DNA of 64,000 bases from Brevibacillus reuszeri (lineage in GTDB: Bacteria; Bacillota; Bacilli; Brevibacillales; Brevibacillaceae), in assembly GCF_002897295.1 (NCBI RefSeq), contig NZ_BEXF01000001.1, positions 186,001-250,000 of the forward strand. The letters run 5' to 3'. The notes below the pieces were generated by a model. It searched no databases. It had not been told where the DNA came from and saw nothing but the letters and a program-made list of their open reading frames with translations. Within the stretch, counting starts at the first letter, position 1; every line of letters starts with the position of its first letter. Both the position numbers and the translations under genes were made by a program. Below are positions 11,317-19,148 of the stretch, in pieces.

Positions 11317-12423
11317 ATGATCATTGATGATAAGGTTCAGGCGCGCAAGGAAATCGAAAATCTGAAGGTGTACGTCCCCGGCAAGCCGATTGAGGAGGTG
11401 CAGCGGGAGCTGGGACTGACGCAGATAACCAAGCTCGCCTCCAATGAGAACCCATATGGCTGTTCCCCCCAAGTGATCAAAGCGATTGCCGAAGAAATGA
11501 AAAATAACGCTCTCTATCCGGAAGCCACAGCTCCCGCTCTGTCAGAGAAGCTGTCAAAGCGTTTGAACATTGAAAAGGATCACATTTTCTTCGGCAATGG
11601 TTCGGCGGAAATCATTTCACTTTTGACCAGGGCCTACATTCGTCCTGGCGATGAGGCAATCATGGCCGATTCTACCTTCCCTCGCTACCAGTCGAATGTC
11701 TTGATTGGGGGCGGACTACCGATTCGAGTACCGCTCATAGACGGCGTGCATGACCTGGACAAAATGCTGGCGGCTATTACCGAAAAAACACGGATGATTT
11801 TTATTTGCAATCCGAACAATCCCACAGGAACCATCGTGGAAAAAGATCGATTGCGCACCTTTGTGGAAAACGTGCCTGCAAGCGTGCTGCTGGTCATGGA
11901 TGAAGCTTACTACGAGTTCATGAACAAAGACGATGCGCTAGATACCGTGTCTCTACTCGCTCAGTATCCCAATCTTGTGCTTCTGCGTACGTTTTCCAAA
12001 ATCTATGGGCTGGCAGCGCTGCGTATTGGTTACGGGCTGATGCACCCGTCGATCCAGACAGAGCTGAACAAGGTGAAGGAAGCCTTTAATACGAACAGAC
12101 TCGCTCAAGCAGCGGCGCTTGCAGCTCTGGATGATAATCGCTTTGTAGAGGACTGTGCACAAAAAAACGCGACGGGAAGAAGCTATCTGATTACGGAATT
12201 GGAAAAAATGGGGCTGAGCTGCTTTGCGTCCCACGCCAACTTTTTGATGGTGAAGGTAGGCCGCTCAGGTAATGAGGTGTTCCAGGGGCTTTTGCGCCAA
12301 GGTGTTATTGTACGCTCTGGAGCAGCATTCGGGTACCCGGAAACGATTCGCGTGACGGTAGGAGCTCAGGACGAAAACGAGATCTTTATCAAGGCGCTTG
12401 GACAAGTGCTGAACCAGGCGTAA
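11317..12423 (+). CDS. PLP aminotransferase, histidinol-phosphate aminotransferase (HisC)-like
   Basis: 368 residues. A fold-type I aminotransferase of the HisC group: ASNENPYG near the start, NPNNPTG, MDEAYYEF, the PLP lysine in TFSKIYGLAALRIGYG, and the C-terminal VIVRSGAAFGYPETIRVT. The start is the ATG at 11317 with AGGAGGA before it. No histidine biosynthesis gene is nearby. In this catabolic setting it more likely transaminates an aromatic amino acid or amino-aromatic intermediate (inference); HisC-like enzymes are known to act on aromatic amino acids. It is 86 bases downstream of the monooxygenase and probably co-transcribed. Confidence 0.85.
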   Translation: MIIDDKVQARKEIENLKVYVPGKPIEEVQRELGLTQITKLASNENPYGCSPQVIKAIAEEMKNNALYPEATAPALSEKLSKRLNIEKDHIFFGNGSAEIISLLTRAYIRPGDEAIMADSTFPRYQSNVLIGGGLPIRVPLIDGVHDLDKMLAAITEKTRMIFICNPNNPTGTIVEKDRLRTFVENVPASVLLVMDEAYYEFMNKDDALDTVSLLAQYPNLVLLRTFSKIYGLAALRIGYGLMHPSIQTELNKVKEAFNTNRLAQAAALAALDDNRFVEDCAQKNATGRSYLITELEKMGLSCFASHANFLMVKVGRSGNEVFQGLLRQGVIVRSGAAFGYPETIRVTVGAQDENEIFIKALGQVLNQA

Positions 12424-12435
12424 AGCAGCCTGATA

Positions 12436-12478
12436 CTATCGAAGCTGTCGATTGACCGATTCAAACTAGTGATTGGAC
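12436..12478 (+). promoter_or_regulatory. 43-bp regulatory element, copy B
   Basis: Second copy: CTAT-C-GA, GAT at 15-17, AAACTA at 28-33 and GATTGGAC at 36-43. A TATAAA box (12509-12514) follows 30 bases after its end, ahead of the hydratase gene at 12575. Confidence 0.75.
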
Positions 12479-12574
12479 GGAAAAGACACTCATCCTCTAA
12501 GGTTAGAATATAAAGACTGAAAATTCGATATGTTCTTATTTTCGTAACCGAACGATTAAGGAGGCAGGTTCATA

Positions 12575-13591
12575 GTGATTATTGATATTCACGGACATGT
12601 GGTGGCACCGCCAGAATTGTACGCGTACCAATCCTCGCTCCTTGCCAGTAGGGGAGCACATGGCAAAGGACGGCTTCACATTGATGATGAGAGACTGATC
12701 AATGCAGTGTGGAACAGCAGGCAAGAACCGAAGACCCATTTGGAGCTGTTAAATGAAGTAGGGACAGACATTCAGTTCATCTCACCGCGACCTTTTCAGG
12801 CGATGCACTCTGCCAAACCGGAACGAATCGTTCATTGGTATACGGAAGCGGCGAACAACGTGATTGCCCGGTTGTGCACGTTGTTTCCCAACCGCTTTCG
12901 TGGGATTGCCGGGCTGCCGCAAAATGCAGGAGTGAGTCCCCAAAACACATTGGACGAGTTGGAGCGCTGTATCAAGGAGCTGGGATTTGTCGGTGTCATG
13001 CTCAATCCCGATCCGCATGAAGGAGAGGGGCCGCCACCTCCAGGACTCGGAGACGAATACTGGTATCCGGTATATGAAAAGCTGGTTGAACTAGATGTAC
13101 CAGCACTGGTGCATTCCGCGAGCTGCGTCTCTCCTCGTGAAAGCTACAGCCTGCACTTTATTAATGAAGAAACGATTGCAGTCGCTTCCTTGCTAAATTC
13201 AAAAGTGTTCGAGGACTTCCCGACACTGAAAGTCGTCATTTCGCATGCTGGAGGCGCGATCCCGTATCAAATTGGCCGATTTATGGCAGGGCGGTATCGC
13301 TCCAAGGCCGAGCCGTTTGAGGAAGCCATCCGCAAGCTGTATTTCGACACCTGCTTGTATACGAAGGATGCACTGGAGCTTCTGTTCAAGACAGTTGGCA
13401 CGGACAGGTGCATGTTCGGAACAGAGAATCCGGGGACCGGCTCTGCAATCAATCCGCATACTGGCATGTACATGGACAATACGAAGCCCATCATTGAGAG
13501 CATCGACTGGCTTACGGAAAAAGACAAGAGCATGATTTTCGGAGAAACAGCAACGAAGGTTTACAAGTTGAAATTCAACGAAGGGGTGTAA
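12575..13591 (+). CDS. Amidohydrolase-family hydratase, 4-oxalomesaconate hydratase (LigJ)-like
   Basis: 338 residues. An amidohydrolase-superfamily barrel resembling LigJ, which hydrates 4-oxalomesaconate in the protocatechuate/gallate 4,5-cleavage pathway. It begins MIIDIHGH, placing metal ligands H6 and H8 as in LigJ. Other likely ligands are H in ALVHSAS and a glutamate in MFGTENPG, where LigJ also uses a glutamate instead of the usual aspartate. An HAGGAIP motif matches the family. It is followed seven bases later by a LigB-like dioxygenase, which supports the pathway assignment. A related decarboxylase role cannot be fully excluded. Confidence 0.8.
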   Translation: MIIDIHGHVVAPPELYAYQSSLLASRGAHGKGRLHIDDERLINAVWNSRQEPKTHLELLNEVGTDIQFISPRPFQAMHSAKPERIVHWYTEAANNVIARLCTLFPNRFRGIAGLPQNAGVSPQNTLDELERCIKELGFVGVMLNPDPHEGEGPPPPGLGDEYWYPVYEKLVELDVPALVHSASCVSPRESYSLHFINEETIAVASLLNSKVFEDFPTLKVVISHAGGAIPYQIGRFMAGRYRSKAEPFEEAIRKLYFDTCLYTKDALELLFKTVGTDRCMFGTENPGTGSAINPHTGMYMDNTKPIIESIDWLTEKDKSMIFGETATKVYKLKFNEGV

Positions 13592-13597
13592 AGCCTG

Positions 13598-14578
13598 ATG
13601 GCCAAAATCGTATTTGGTGTAGCGACGTCCCATAGCCCTCAATTAAGTACGCCAGTAGACAAAATGCACTTGCATGCCGAGCGGGATCAGACGAAAAAGC
13701 GTACGCATTATCGCGGCGGCTACTACTCGTATGATGAACTGGTTGAAATGCACAAGGATGCGAATCTAGAGCCGCAGGTTACGGAAGAGAAGTGGCAGGA
13801 GAACTTCGCACAGTGGGAACGGAGAATTGAAGAGGTACAAGATAAACTGGTGGCAGCCAAACCCGATATCGCCATCGTCATTGGCGACGATCAATGGGAG
13901 CTTTTCCAGGATGACGGTATGCCAGCCCTGTCTGTCTTTTGGGGCGATAAAATTGAAGTGATTCCCAAAGAGAAATTGTTACCCTCTATGGAGCCGTCAC
14001 GCTGGGCCAACTTTGGCGAACGGCGGGAAGCGTACGAATGCCATCCGGAACTCGGGAAGCACATCATCGAAAAAACAATCGCTGCCGGATTTGACGTAGG
14101 TCAGTTAACTCGGCAGGCCGAGGGAAGAGGAATCGGCCATTCCTTCATATTTACCCGCAGACGCATTATGAAAGAAGAATTACAAATTCCGATCGTTCCG
14201 GTCATGATCAACACGTATTTCCCTCCGAATCAACCGACCGTCAGCCGTTGCTATGAATTCGGCAAGGCGATTCGTCAAGCCGTTGAATCATGGGATAGTG
14301 ACCTGCGCGTAGCCGTCGTAGCCTCTGGTGGAATGAGTCATTTTGTGGTGGATGAAGAATTTGACCAATTAATCTTGCAAGCGCTGAAAAACAAGGATGA
14401 AGCTCTGCTGGCAACAGTAAAAGAGGAGTATTTGCACGAAGGTACCTCGGAGATTCGTAACTGGATAGCGGCTGCAGGGGCAGTGGACCATTTGGAAATG
14501 GAAGTGATCGACTACATTCCTGCTTATCGAACGATTGCCGGCACGGGCTGCGGCATGGGCTTCGCTTACTGGAAATAG
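13598..14578 (+). CDS. Class III extradiol ring-cleavage dioxygenase, LigB-like
   Basis: 326 residues. Matches the beta (catalytic) subunit of protocatechuate 4,5-dioxygenase and related gallate/methylgallate dioxygenases. Iron ligand candidates are the histidine in ATSHSPQL near the N terminus and acidic/His residues further on; the catalytic histidine is likely that in ASGGMSHFV. The NTYFPPNQPTVSRC stretch is typical. No LigA alpha subunit is visible in the window, so it probably works as a single-subunit enzyme, as gallate-type dioxygenases do. With LigJ-like and RraA-like genes nearby, a gallate- or protocatechuate-like substrate is inferred. Confidence 0.85.
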   Translation: MAKIVFGVATSHSPQLSTPVDKMHLHAERDQTKKRTHYRGGYYSYDELVEMHKDANLEPQVTEEKWQENFAQWERRIEEVQDKLVAAKPDIAIVIGDDQWELFQDDGMPALSVFWGDKIEVIPKEKLLPSMEPSRWANFGERREAYECHPELGKHIIEKTIAAGFDVGQLTRQAEGRGIGHSFIFTRRRIMKEELQIPIVPVMINTYFPPNQPTVSRCYEFGKAIRQAVESWDSDLRVAVVASGGMSHFVVDEEFDQLILQALKNKDEALLATVKEEYLHEGTSEIRNWIAAAGAVDHLEMEVIDYIPAYRTIAGTGCGMGFAYWK

Positions 14579-14590
14579 GAACGGGAGGAA

Positions 14591-14836
14591 ATGCCCATGA
14601 GCGAAGGAAAGGAATACAACAAAGAGGTGCCCACGTACTTGCGTGGAAAAGTGGTGGCGATTTTCGGGTACGAGGATCTGGGGCTGGAACAAGCCCATCA
14701 GCTTAGACAGAAAGGAATCGAGGTGATCGTCACGTTACGAGAAGGCTCCTCTCTGGGGCGCTGGGCACAGGAAGGGTTTTCGATCGTCTCCTTGTGGGAG
14801 GCAGCTGATCAGGCGGATGTGTTCCAAGTATGGTAG
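14591..14836 (+). CDS. Short protein resembling the N-terminal NADP-binding part of ketol-acid reductoisomerase
   Basis: 81 residues. The stretch RGKVVAIFGYEDLGLEQAHQ, then VIVTLREGSSLGRWAQEGF and EAADQADV, aligns with the first Rossmann strands of IlvC (KGKTVAIIGYGSQGHAQ type), but the glycine-rich loop is changed (GYEDLG) and the protein stops where the reductoisomerase would continue. It cannot be an enzyme of that family. It is translated from ATGCCC after GGGAGG, 12 bases past the dioxygenase, and is followed at once by a terminator. It could be a decayed fragment or a small recruited binding protein. Confidence 0.65.
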   Translation: MPMSEGKEYNKEVPTYLRGKVVAIFGYEDLGLEQAHQLRQKGIEVIVTLREGSSLGRWAQEGFSIVSLWEAADQADVFQVW

Positions 14837-14845
14837 GAAGAACAG

Positions 14846-14870
14846 GCGGGCTGGGTACAGCCCGCATTTT
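14846..14870 (+). terminator. Terminator ending the ligJ-ligB-like unit
   Basis: GCGGGCT (14846-14852) and AGCCCGC (14859-14865) form a GC-rich stem with a 6-nt loop, followed by ATTTTT. It separates the hydratase/dioxygenase unit from the aldehyde dehydrogenase gene. Confidence 0.85.
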
Positions 14871-14900
14871 TACAGTACGGATTACGAGAGGAGAGGACGT

Positions 14901-16355
14901 ATGAGCCAGCAGCAAGTCATCCACTTGTTGATCAATCAAGAAGAAGTACAGACACCTTCTTACATGGAAGTGCGTGATCCAGGACGACTCACGGACGTGG
15001 TTGGAAATGTAGCCATTGGGAGCGTGGCCCATGTGGATCAGGCGGTACGGGCGGCGCATCAAGCCTTTCAATCATGGAAAACGGTCGCGGTAGAGGAGAG
15101 GTGCAGGCTACTTCTCAGAGCGGCAGAACTGATTCAGTCGGAAGGAGAGGCAGTGGCACGGCTCTTGACGAAAGAAGCAGGGATGCTGTTGTCCGTCTAC
15201 AGAGGGGAGGTGGGGATGGCAATCAATGTCTTAAAGGCGACAACGGAGTGGGCACAGACCTTTTTCTCACCCAAACAGGTTGAGGATGGGCAGAGCTGGG
15301 TGAGCCTGGAGAAACGGCCTTTAGGGGTCATTGCTGCCATCGTGCCCTGGAATTTACCTCTCATGCTAACCATGCAAAAGCTGGCTGCTATTCTTGTAAC
15401 AGGAAATACGATTGTCATCAAGCCATCCCCTTTTGCGGCAATCGGTGTTTCGGTTGTGTTGAAAAAAATCGCTGCCATGTTTCCTCCGGGCGTCATCAAT
15501 GTCATCCATGGAGAGGCAGAGGTGGGCTCTGCGCTGAGTACCCATCCGCTGGTTAGGAAAATTTCATTTACGGGTGGAGGAAAGACAGCACAGTTCGTCA
15601 TGAGAGATGCGGCTGATTCGTTGAAGCATGTTCAGTTCGAACTAGGCGGCAATGATCCGGCTATTGTTTTGGACGATGCCAATGTAGATGAGGTCATGCC
15701 GCAAATCGCCGCGGCTGCTTTTCGACGTTCTGGACAAATTTGTGTTGCGACCAAACGTGTGTATGTTCCGAAGCAGTATTACGAGAGGGCCTGTGAGCTG
15801 GTGTGCGCCTATGCAGACCAATTTTCGATCGGTCACGGATTGGATGAAAAGGCAACGTTTAGTCCGGTCAATAACCGCATTCAATATCAATTTGTCAAAG
15901 AGCTGCTAGAGAGAACCAGGCAGAGCAATGCGAGAGTGATGGAGCTGGGTACGAGGCTTGAACCGGAAAACTGGGAGAATGGATACTATTTGCATCCTAC
16001 AGTTGTCATGTATCCCGATCCCGGGCAGGAGATCGTTACGTGTGAGCAGTTCGGCCCGGTTTTGCCGATCGTTCCCTATCACACAGAAGAAGAGGCGATC
16101 CAATGGGCTAATTCTACCGAATACGGCTTGGGGTCTTCCATCTGGTCGTCTGATCCAGAGCGTGCCCTGCGCGTTGCCCGTCATATAGAGGCGGGAATGA
16201 CCTGTATCAATGGTGCAAATCTTTCGCCACTGGGCTTGAAGCATGTTCCTTTTGGGGGAGTAAAGCAAAGCGGAATCGGAAGAGAAAAGACGGAAGTGGG
16301 GTTAGCAGAATTCATTGAATACCACGGCATCAATTATCACAAGGAGACATCATAA
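14901..16355 (+). CDS. NAD(P)-dependent aldehyde dehydrogenase (copy 1)
   Basis: 484 residues. ALDH-superfamily enzyme that oxidises an aldehyde to its acid. The catalytic cysteine is C281 in SGQICVA and the general base is E247 in FELGGNDP; the cofactor stretch is VPWNLPLMLTMQK. The start is the ATG at 14901 with GAGAGGAG upstream. It is alignable end to end with the second ALDH at 33670. Its substrate is unknown; an aromatic aldehyde or semialdehyde from the island is likely. It stands alone between two terminators, and no 43-bp element precedes it. Confidence 0.9.
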   Translation: MSQQQVIHLLINQEEVQTPSYMEVRDPGRLTDVVGNVAIGSVAHVDQAVRAAHQAFQSWKTVAVEERCRLLLRAAELIQSEGEAVARLLTKEAGMLLSVYRGEVGMAINVLKATTEWAQTFFSPKQVEDGQSWVSLEKRPLGVIAAIVPWNLPLMLTMQKLAAILVTGNTIVIKPSPFAAIGVSVVLKKIAAMFPPGVINVIHGEAEVGSALSTHPLVRKISFTGGGKTAQFVMRDAADSLKHVQFELGGNDPAIVLDDANVDEVMPQIAAAAFRRSGQICVATKRVYVPKQYYERACELVCAYADQFSIGHGLDEKATFSPVNNRIQYQFVKELLERTRQSNARVMELGTRLEPENWENGYYLHPTVVMYPDPGQEIVTCEQFGPVLPIVPYHTEEEAIQWANSTEYGLGSSIWSSDPERALRVARHIEAGMTCINGANLSPLGLKHVPFGGVKQSGIGREKTEVGLAEFIEYHGINYHKETS

Positions 16356-16378
16356 TTCGATTTGCCAATCATAGTGAC

Positions 16379-16413
16379 AGCCCAAAACCATTTGATAGGT
16401 TAAGGGCTTTTTT
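16379..16413 (+). terminator. Terminator after aldehyde dehydrogenase 1
   Basis: AGCCC (16379-16383) pairs with GGGCT (16404-16408), extended by ACC/GGT pairing, then a T-run. It ends the dehydrogenase transcript. Confidence 0.7.
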
Positions 16414-16613
16414 GTCGAATTTTATCCCTGTGTGCCTGCACCCTACAGCTTGACGCGTCTGTGTCATTCGAATAAAATTAACACCAAATTTATGTATATT
16501 TCACTAGTGTCTATTTAATGTTTTCTTATTATTTAAAATAAAAATAATATTCAGCATTCTGTGTTTCGTGATAACGCTCATCCTTATTGTTGGTTAGGTC
16601 AGGTAGATTCTGT

Positions 16614-16630
16614 CCTCCTTAGCAAGGAGG
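16614..16630 (+). promoter_or_regulatory. Hairpin masking a strong ribosome binding site
   Basis: CCTCCTT (16614-16620) is a perfect complement of AAGGAGG (16624-16630) with a 3-nt loop. The second arm is the strong Shine-Dalgarno of the 14-codon ORF at 16639, so pairing would block its translation. Confidence 0.5.
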
Positions 16631-16638
16631 GAGGAATC

Positions 16639-16683
16639 ATGGACAAGAATGCTTTTTTCTTCTTTAGGAAAATAGCTTATTAA
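16639..16683 (+). CDS. Possible 14-residue leader peptide (MDKNAFFFFRKIAY)
   Basis: An ATG 8 bases after AAGGAGG begins a 14-codon ORF with four consecutive phenylalanine codons and a terminal tyrosine codon, ending TAA. Its perfect ribosome site inside a hairpin suggests it may be translated under control. It lies 83 bases upstream of the LysR start. Whether it is a leader peptide or chance is unknown; no terminator/antiterminator pair was seen after it. Confidence 0.35.
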   Translation: MDKNAFFFFRKIAY

Positions 16684-16766
16684 TCAATTATGATTAGTTT
16701 GTGGCACTAGTGAGTGTATATGAATTTTGTTGATGTATCTTATTATTTTAAAAAAGAAGGTGATCC

Positions 16767-17711
16767 TTGTTGGAACTCCAACAGATCGAATCATTTGTAG
16801 AAGTAGCAAAACAGCAAAATTTTTCCAAGGCAGCCGAGAAACTACATATTACGCAGCCTACTATGAGTGCAAGAATCCAAAAATTGGAGAACGAGCTTGG
16901 AGTCCCTTTATTTCATCGCTTGGGCAAAGTGATCCGCTTGAGCAAGTATGGAGAAGCGTTTTTACCGTACGCCCAGAAATGTATAGAGACGATGGATTTA
17001 GGTGTAAAAAAAATTGTTGAGGAAAAAAACAGAACATTGTCGAAGCTCACCGTTTGCTCGGCGATTCCGTTTGGAACGATCATTTTTCCGTATATTTTGC
17101 CCTCCTTGTATGAATTTGACCAAGAGGTACAGATTCAGGTATTGCGCAACACTGAGTTCTCCAATGACATTGTGAAAATGGTTGTGGAAGCGAAAATTGA
17201 TATCGGTTTTTTCGAGGGAAGAGAATATTTGGATACCTCTGTGGACCTTGACGAGGTAGATTTTGTCCCCCTGTACGAAAATGATTTCGTTTTACTGGCT
17301 CGTCCGTCGCACCGGATTGCCAAATGCCAGCAGATTTCTGCGAGCGAGCTGGCCGAGCATTGGTTTGTTCTTTCCGAAGAGAGTGAACCGATTTCCAAGC
17401 ATATTCAGCATTATTTTGACCAGCACGAAATCAGACCAGCTTGGACGATGCCCGTGAACAGCTTTTTGAGTATCAAGGAAATGGTGAAAAAGACAGACAT
17501 GCTTACCATTCTTCCCAGGCTGATCGCTAAAAAGGACATTAAAAGCGGCGAGCTGGTAGAACTATCACTGACACCCTGTCCACGTCCATTGGTGACGTAT
17601 CTTGCGCATTCCCGTAATTACGATGCTCCAAGGGTACTTAAGGTGATCAAGAATAGATTGGAGACTATTATTGACGAATTAGATCTGCCCTGTCGAATCA
17701 TTCGTTCATAG
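16767..17711 (+). CDS. LysR-family transcriptional regulator
   Basis: 314 residues. The N-terminal winged helix-turn-helix is clear (FVEVAKQQNFSKAAEKLHITQPTMSARI, then LENELGVPLFHR), followed by a periplasmic-binding-like effector domain. Start is TTG (16767 or the adjacent TTG at 16770) after AAGGTGAT. It is the only DNA-binding regulator inside the catabolic island and sits between its two halves, so it is the best candidate to bind the four 43-bp elements, which have T-N11-A geometry. The inducer is unknown. Confidence 0.92.
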   Translation: MLELQQIESFVEVAKQQNFSKAAEKLHITQPTMSARIQKLENELGVPLFHRLGKVIRLSKYGEAFLPYAQKCIETMDLGVKKIVEEKNRTLSKLTVCSAIPFGTIIFPYILPSLYEFDQEVQIQVLRNTEFSNDIVKMVVEAKIDIGFFEGREYLDTSVDLDEVDFVPLYENDFVLLARPSHRIAKCQQISASELAEHWFVLSEESEPISKHIQHYFDQHEIRPAWTMPVNSFLSIKEMVKKTDMLTILPRLIAKKDIKSGELVELSLTPCPRPLVTYLAHSRNYDAPRVLKVIKNRLETIIDELDLPCRIIRS

Positions 17712-17737
17712 CAGTCTTTTTTTTTGCGTGTACCCAA

Positions 17738-17780
17738 CTATTGATACGACCGATAGTACTATCCAAACTACCGATTGGAC
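17738..17780 (+). promoter_or_regulatory. 43-bp regulatory element, copy C
   Basis: Third copy. Here the left part is a perfect CTAT-N11-ATAG inverted repeat, the T-N11-A form typical of LysR recognition sites; the right part has AAACTA and GATTGGAC. A TACAAA box (17810-17815) follows 29 bases after its end, before the first Rieske oxygenase gene. Confidence 0.8.
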
Positions 17781-17861
17781 GATCAGACGGTTTTCGCTTA
17801 CGTTTAGTGTACAAATTCTGAAAATTGTAAATTCTGTCTGTGACTTGGAGGGATAGATGAC

Positions 17862-19133
17862 ATGTTATCAGCGGTAGAAAATAAGCTATTGACCGAGACA
17901 GGACCAAATACACCGATGGGGAATTTGCTCAGACGCTACTGGATACCAGCCTTATTGTCAGAAGAGCTGCCCGCACCGGATTGCCCGCCCGTGCGTGTCA
18001 AGCTGTTGGGAGAAAAGCTGGTGGCCTTCCGAGATTCAAATAACAACGTAGGGCTGCTCGACGAATTTTGTCCACATCGGAGGGCTTCCCTGTTTTTCGG
18101 GCGTAACGAGGAGGGGGGCCTGCGCTGTGTGTATCACGGATGGAAATTCGACACATGCGGCAAATGTGTGGATATGCCATCCGAACCGCCAGAGAGCAAT
18201 TTCAAAAATAAGGTGACGATCAAGTCATACCCCTGTCGAGACGTTGGCGGCATTATTTGGGCGTACATGGGTCCGGCAGAGCACATGCCAGAGCTTCCTT
18301 TTCTCGAGTGGACGCTGGTGCCAAAAAGCCATCGCTACTTTAGTAAGCGCATACAAGAAAACAATTTTTTTCAGTCAATCGAAGGTGGTATTGATTCCAG
18401 CCATATTTCCTTTCTGCATCGAAACATACAACGGAGCAAGACAGATGCACAAAAAGCGCTGGCCAACGACAGATCACCCAAATTCGAGGTATCCAAAACG
18501 GATTACGGCTTGTTGATTGGTGCCAAGCGAAAAGCGGTGGAACAGACGGTCTACTGGCGAATCACCCAGTTTCTCATGCCGTGGTATACGATGATCCCTC
18601 CTTTTGGCCCGACTAGAGGCGGACATGCATGGGTGCCCATGGATGACGAGCATTGCTGGCATTGGTCGTTCAGCTGGAATCCACTGGATCCACTAACCGA
18701 AGAAGAAGTGAGGGAGATGCGAGCAGGCAATGATTTACATGCCGAATTAATTCCCGGGACGTTTCGTACTGTCCAAAACAAGGAGAACAACTACTTAATC
18801 GACTGGGAGCTGCAAGCGAGCGGCAAAGCGTTTAGCGGGATCAAAGGAATTGGCATGCAGGATGCGGCTGTCCAGGAATCGTCCGGTGCGATTACCGATC
18901 GGACAACAGAGCGGTTGGGTACCAGTGATGCGGCGATCATCGTTGCTAGACGTGTCATGATCAACGCAGCAAAAGGCTTGGAGAACGGAGAAACGCCGCC
19001 AGGGCTCGACCCAGAGAAACAGAAAGTACGGGCTGCCTCAATCATGCTTCCAGAAGGAATCGCTTTTCAGGATGGAGCTAAAGAGTTGATGATGCTAACT
19101 GAACAAGATTATGTCACCTCTCAAAACGATTAA
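17862..19133 (+). CDS. Rieske non-heme iron oxygenase, large subunit (copy 1; phthalate-dioxygenase type)
   Basis: 423 residues. Rieske cluster ligands are C70/H72 (CPHRR) and C89/H92 (CVYHGW). The mononuclear iron site is D178, H181, H186 in GGIDSSHISFLH. The start TPMGNLLRRYWIPALL and FFGRNEEGGLRCVYHGWKF match the phthalate 4,5-dioxygenase group, which also includes some aryl O-demethylases. It would hydroxylate or demethylate an aromatic acid using electrons from a ferredoxin. It leads an operon with the ABC transporter and RraA genes and follows regulatory copy C. Substrate is unknown. Confidence 0.9.
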   Translation: MLSAVENKLLTETGPNTPMGNLLRRYWIPALLSEELPAPDCPPVRVKLLGEKLVAFRDSNNNVGLLDEFCPHRRASLFFGRNEEGGLRCVYHGWKFDTCGKCVDMPSEPPESNFKNKVTIKSYPCRDVGGIIWAYMGPAEHMPELPFLEWTLVPKSHRYFSKRIQENNFFQSIEGGIDSSHISFLHRNIQRSKTDAQKALANDRSPKFEVSKTDYGLLIGAKRKAVEQTVYWRITQFLMPWYTMIPPFGPTRGGHAWVPMDDEHCWHWSFSWNPLDPLTEEEVREMRAGNDLHAELIPGTFRTVQNKENNYLIDWELQASGKAFSGIKGIGMQDAAVQESSGAITDRTTERLGTSDAAIIVARRVMINAAKGLENGETPPGLDPEKQKVRAASIMLPEGIAFQDGAKELMMLTEQDYVTSQND

Positions 19134-19148
19134 GGGAGGAATTGAGCA

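Larger units (their letters stand above)
16414..16766 (+). other. AT-rich leader region before the LysR gene
   Basis: About 350 bases without a long gene. It is AT-rich and holds a CCTCCTT/AAGGAGG hairpin (16614-16630) and a 14-codon ORF (16639-16683), then an inverted repeat TAATCA/TGATTA (16681-16696). No copy of the 43-bp element is present. The LysR promoter must be here, but no clear -35/-10 pair was found. Confidence 0.5.
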
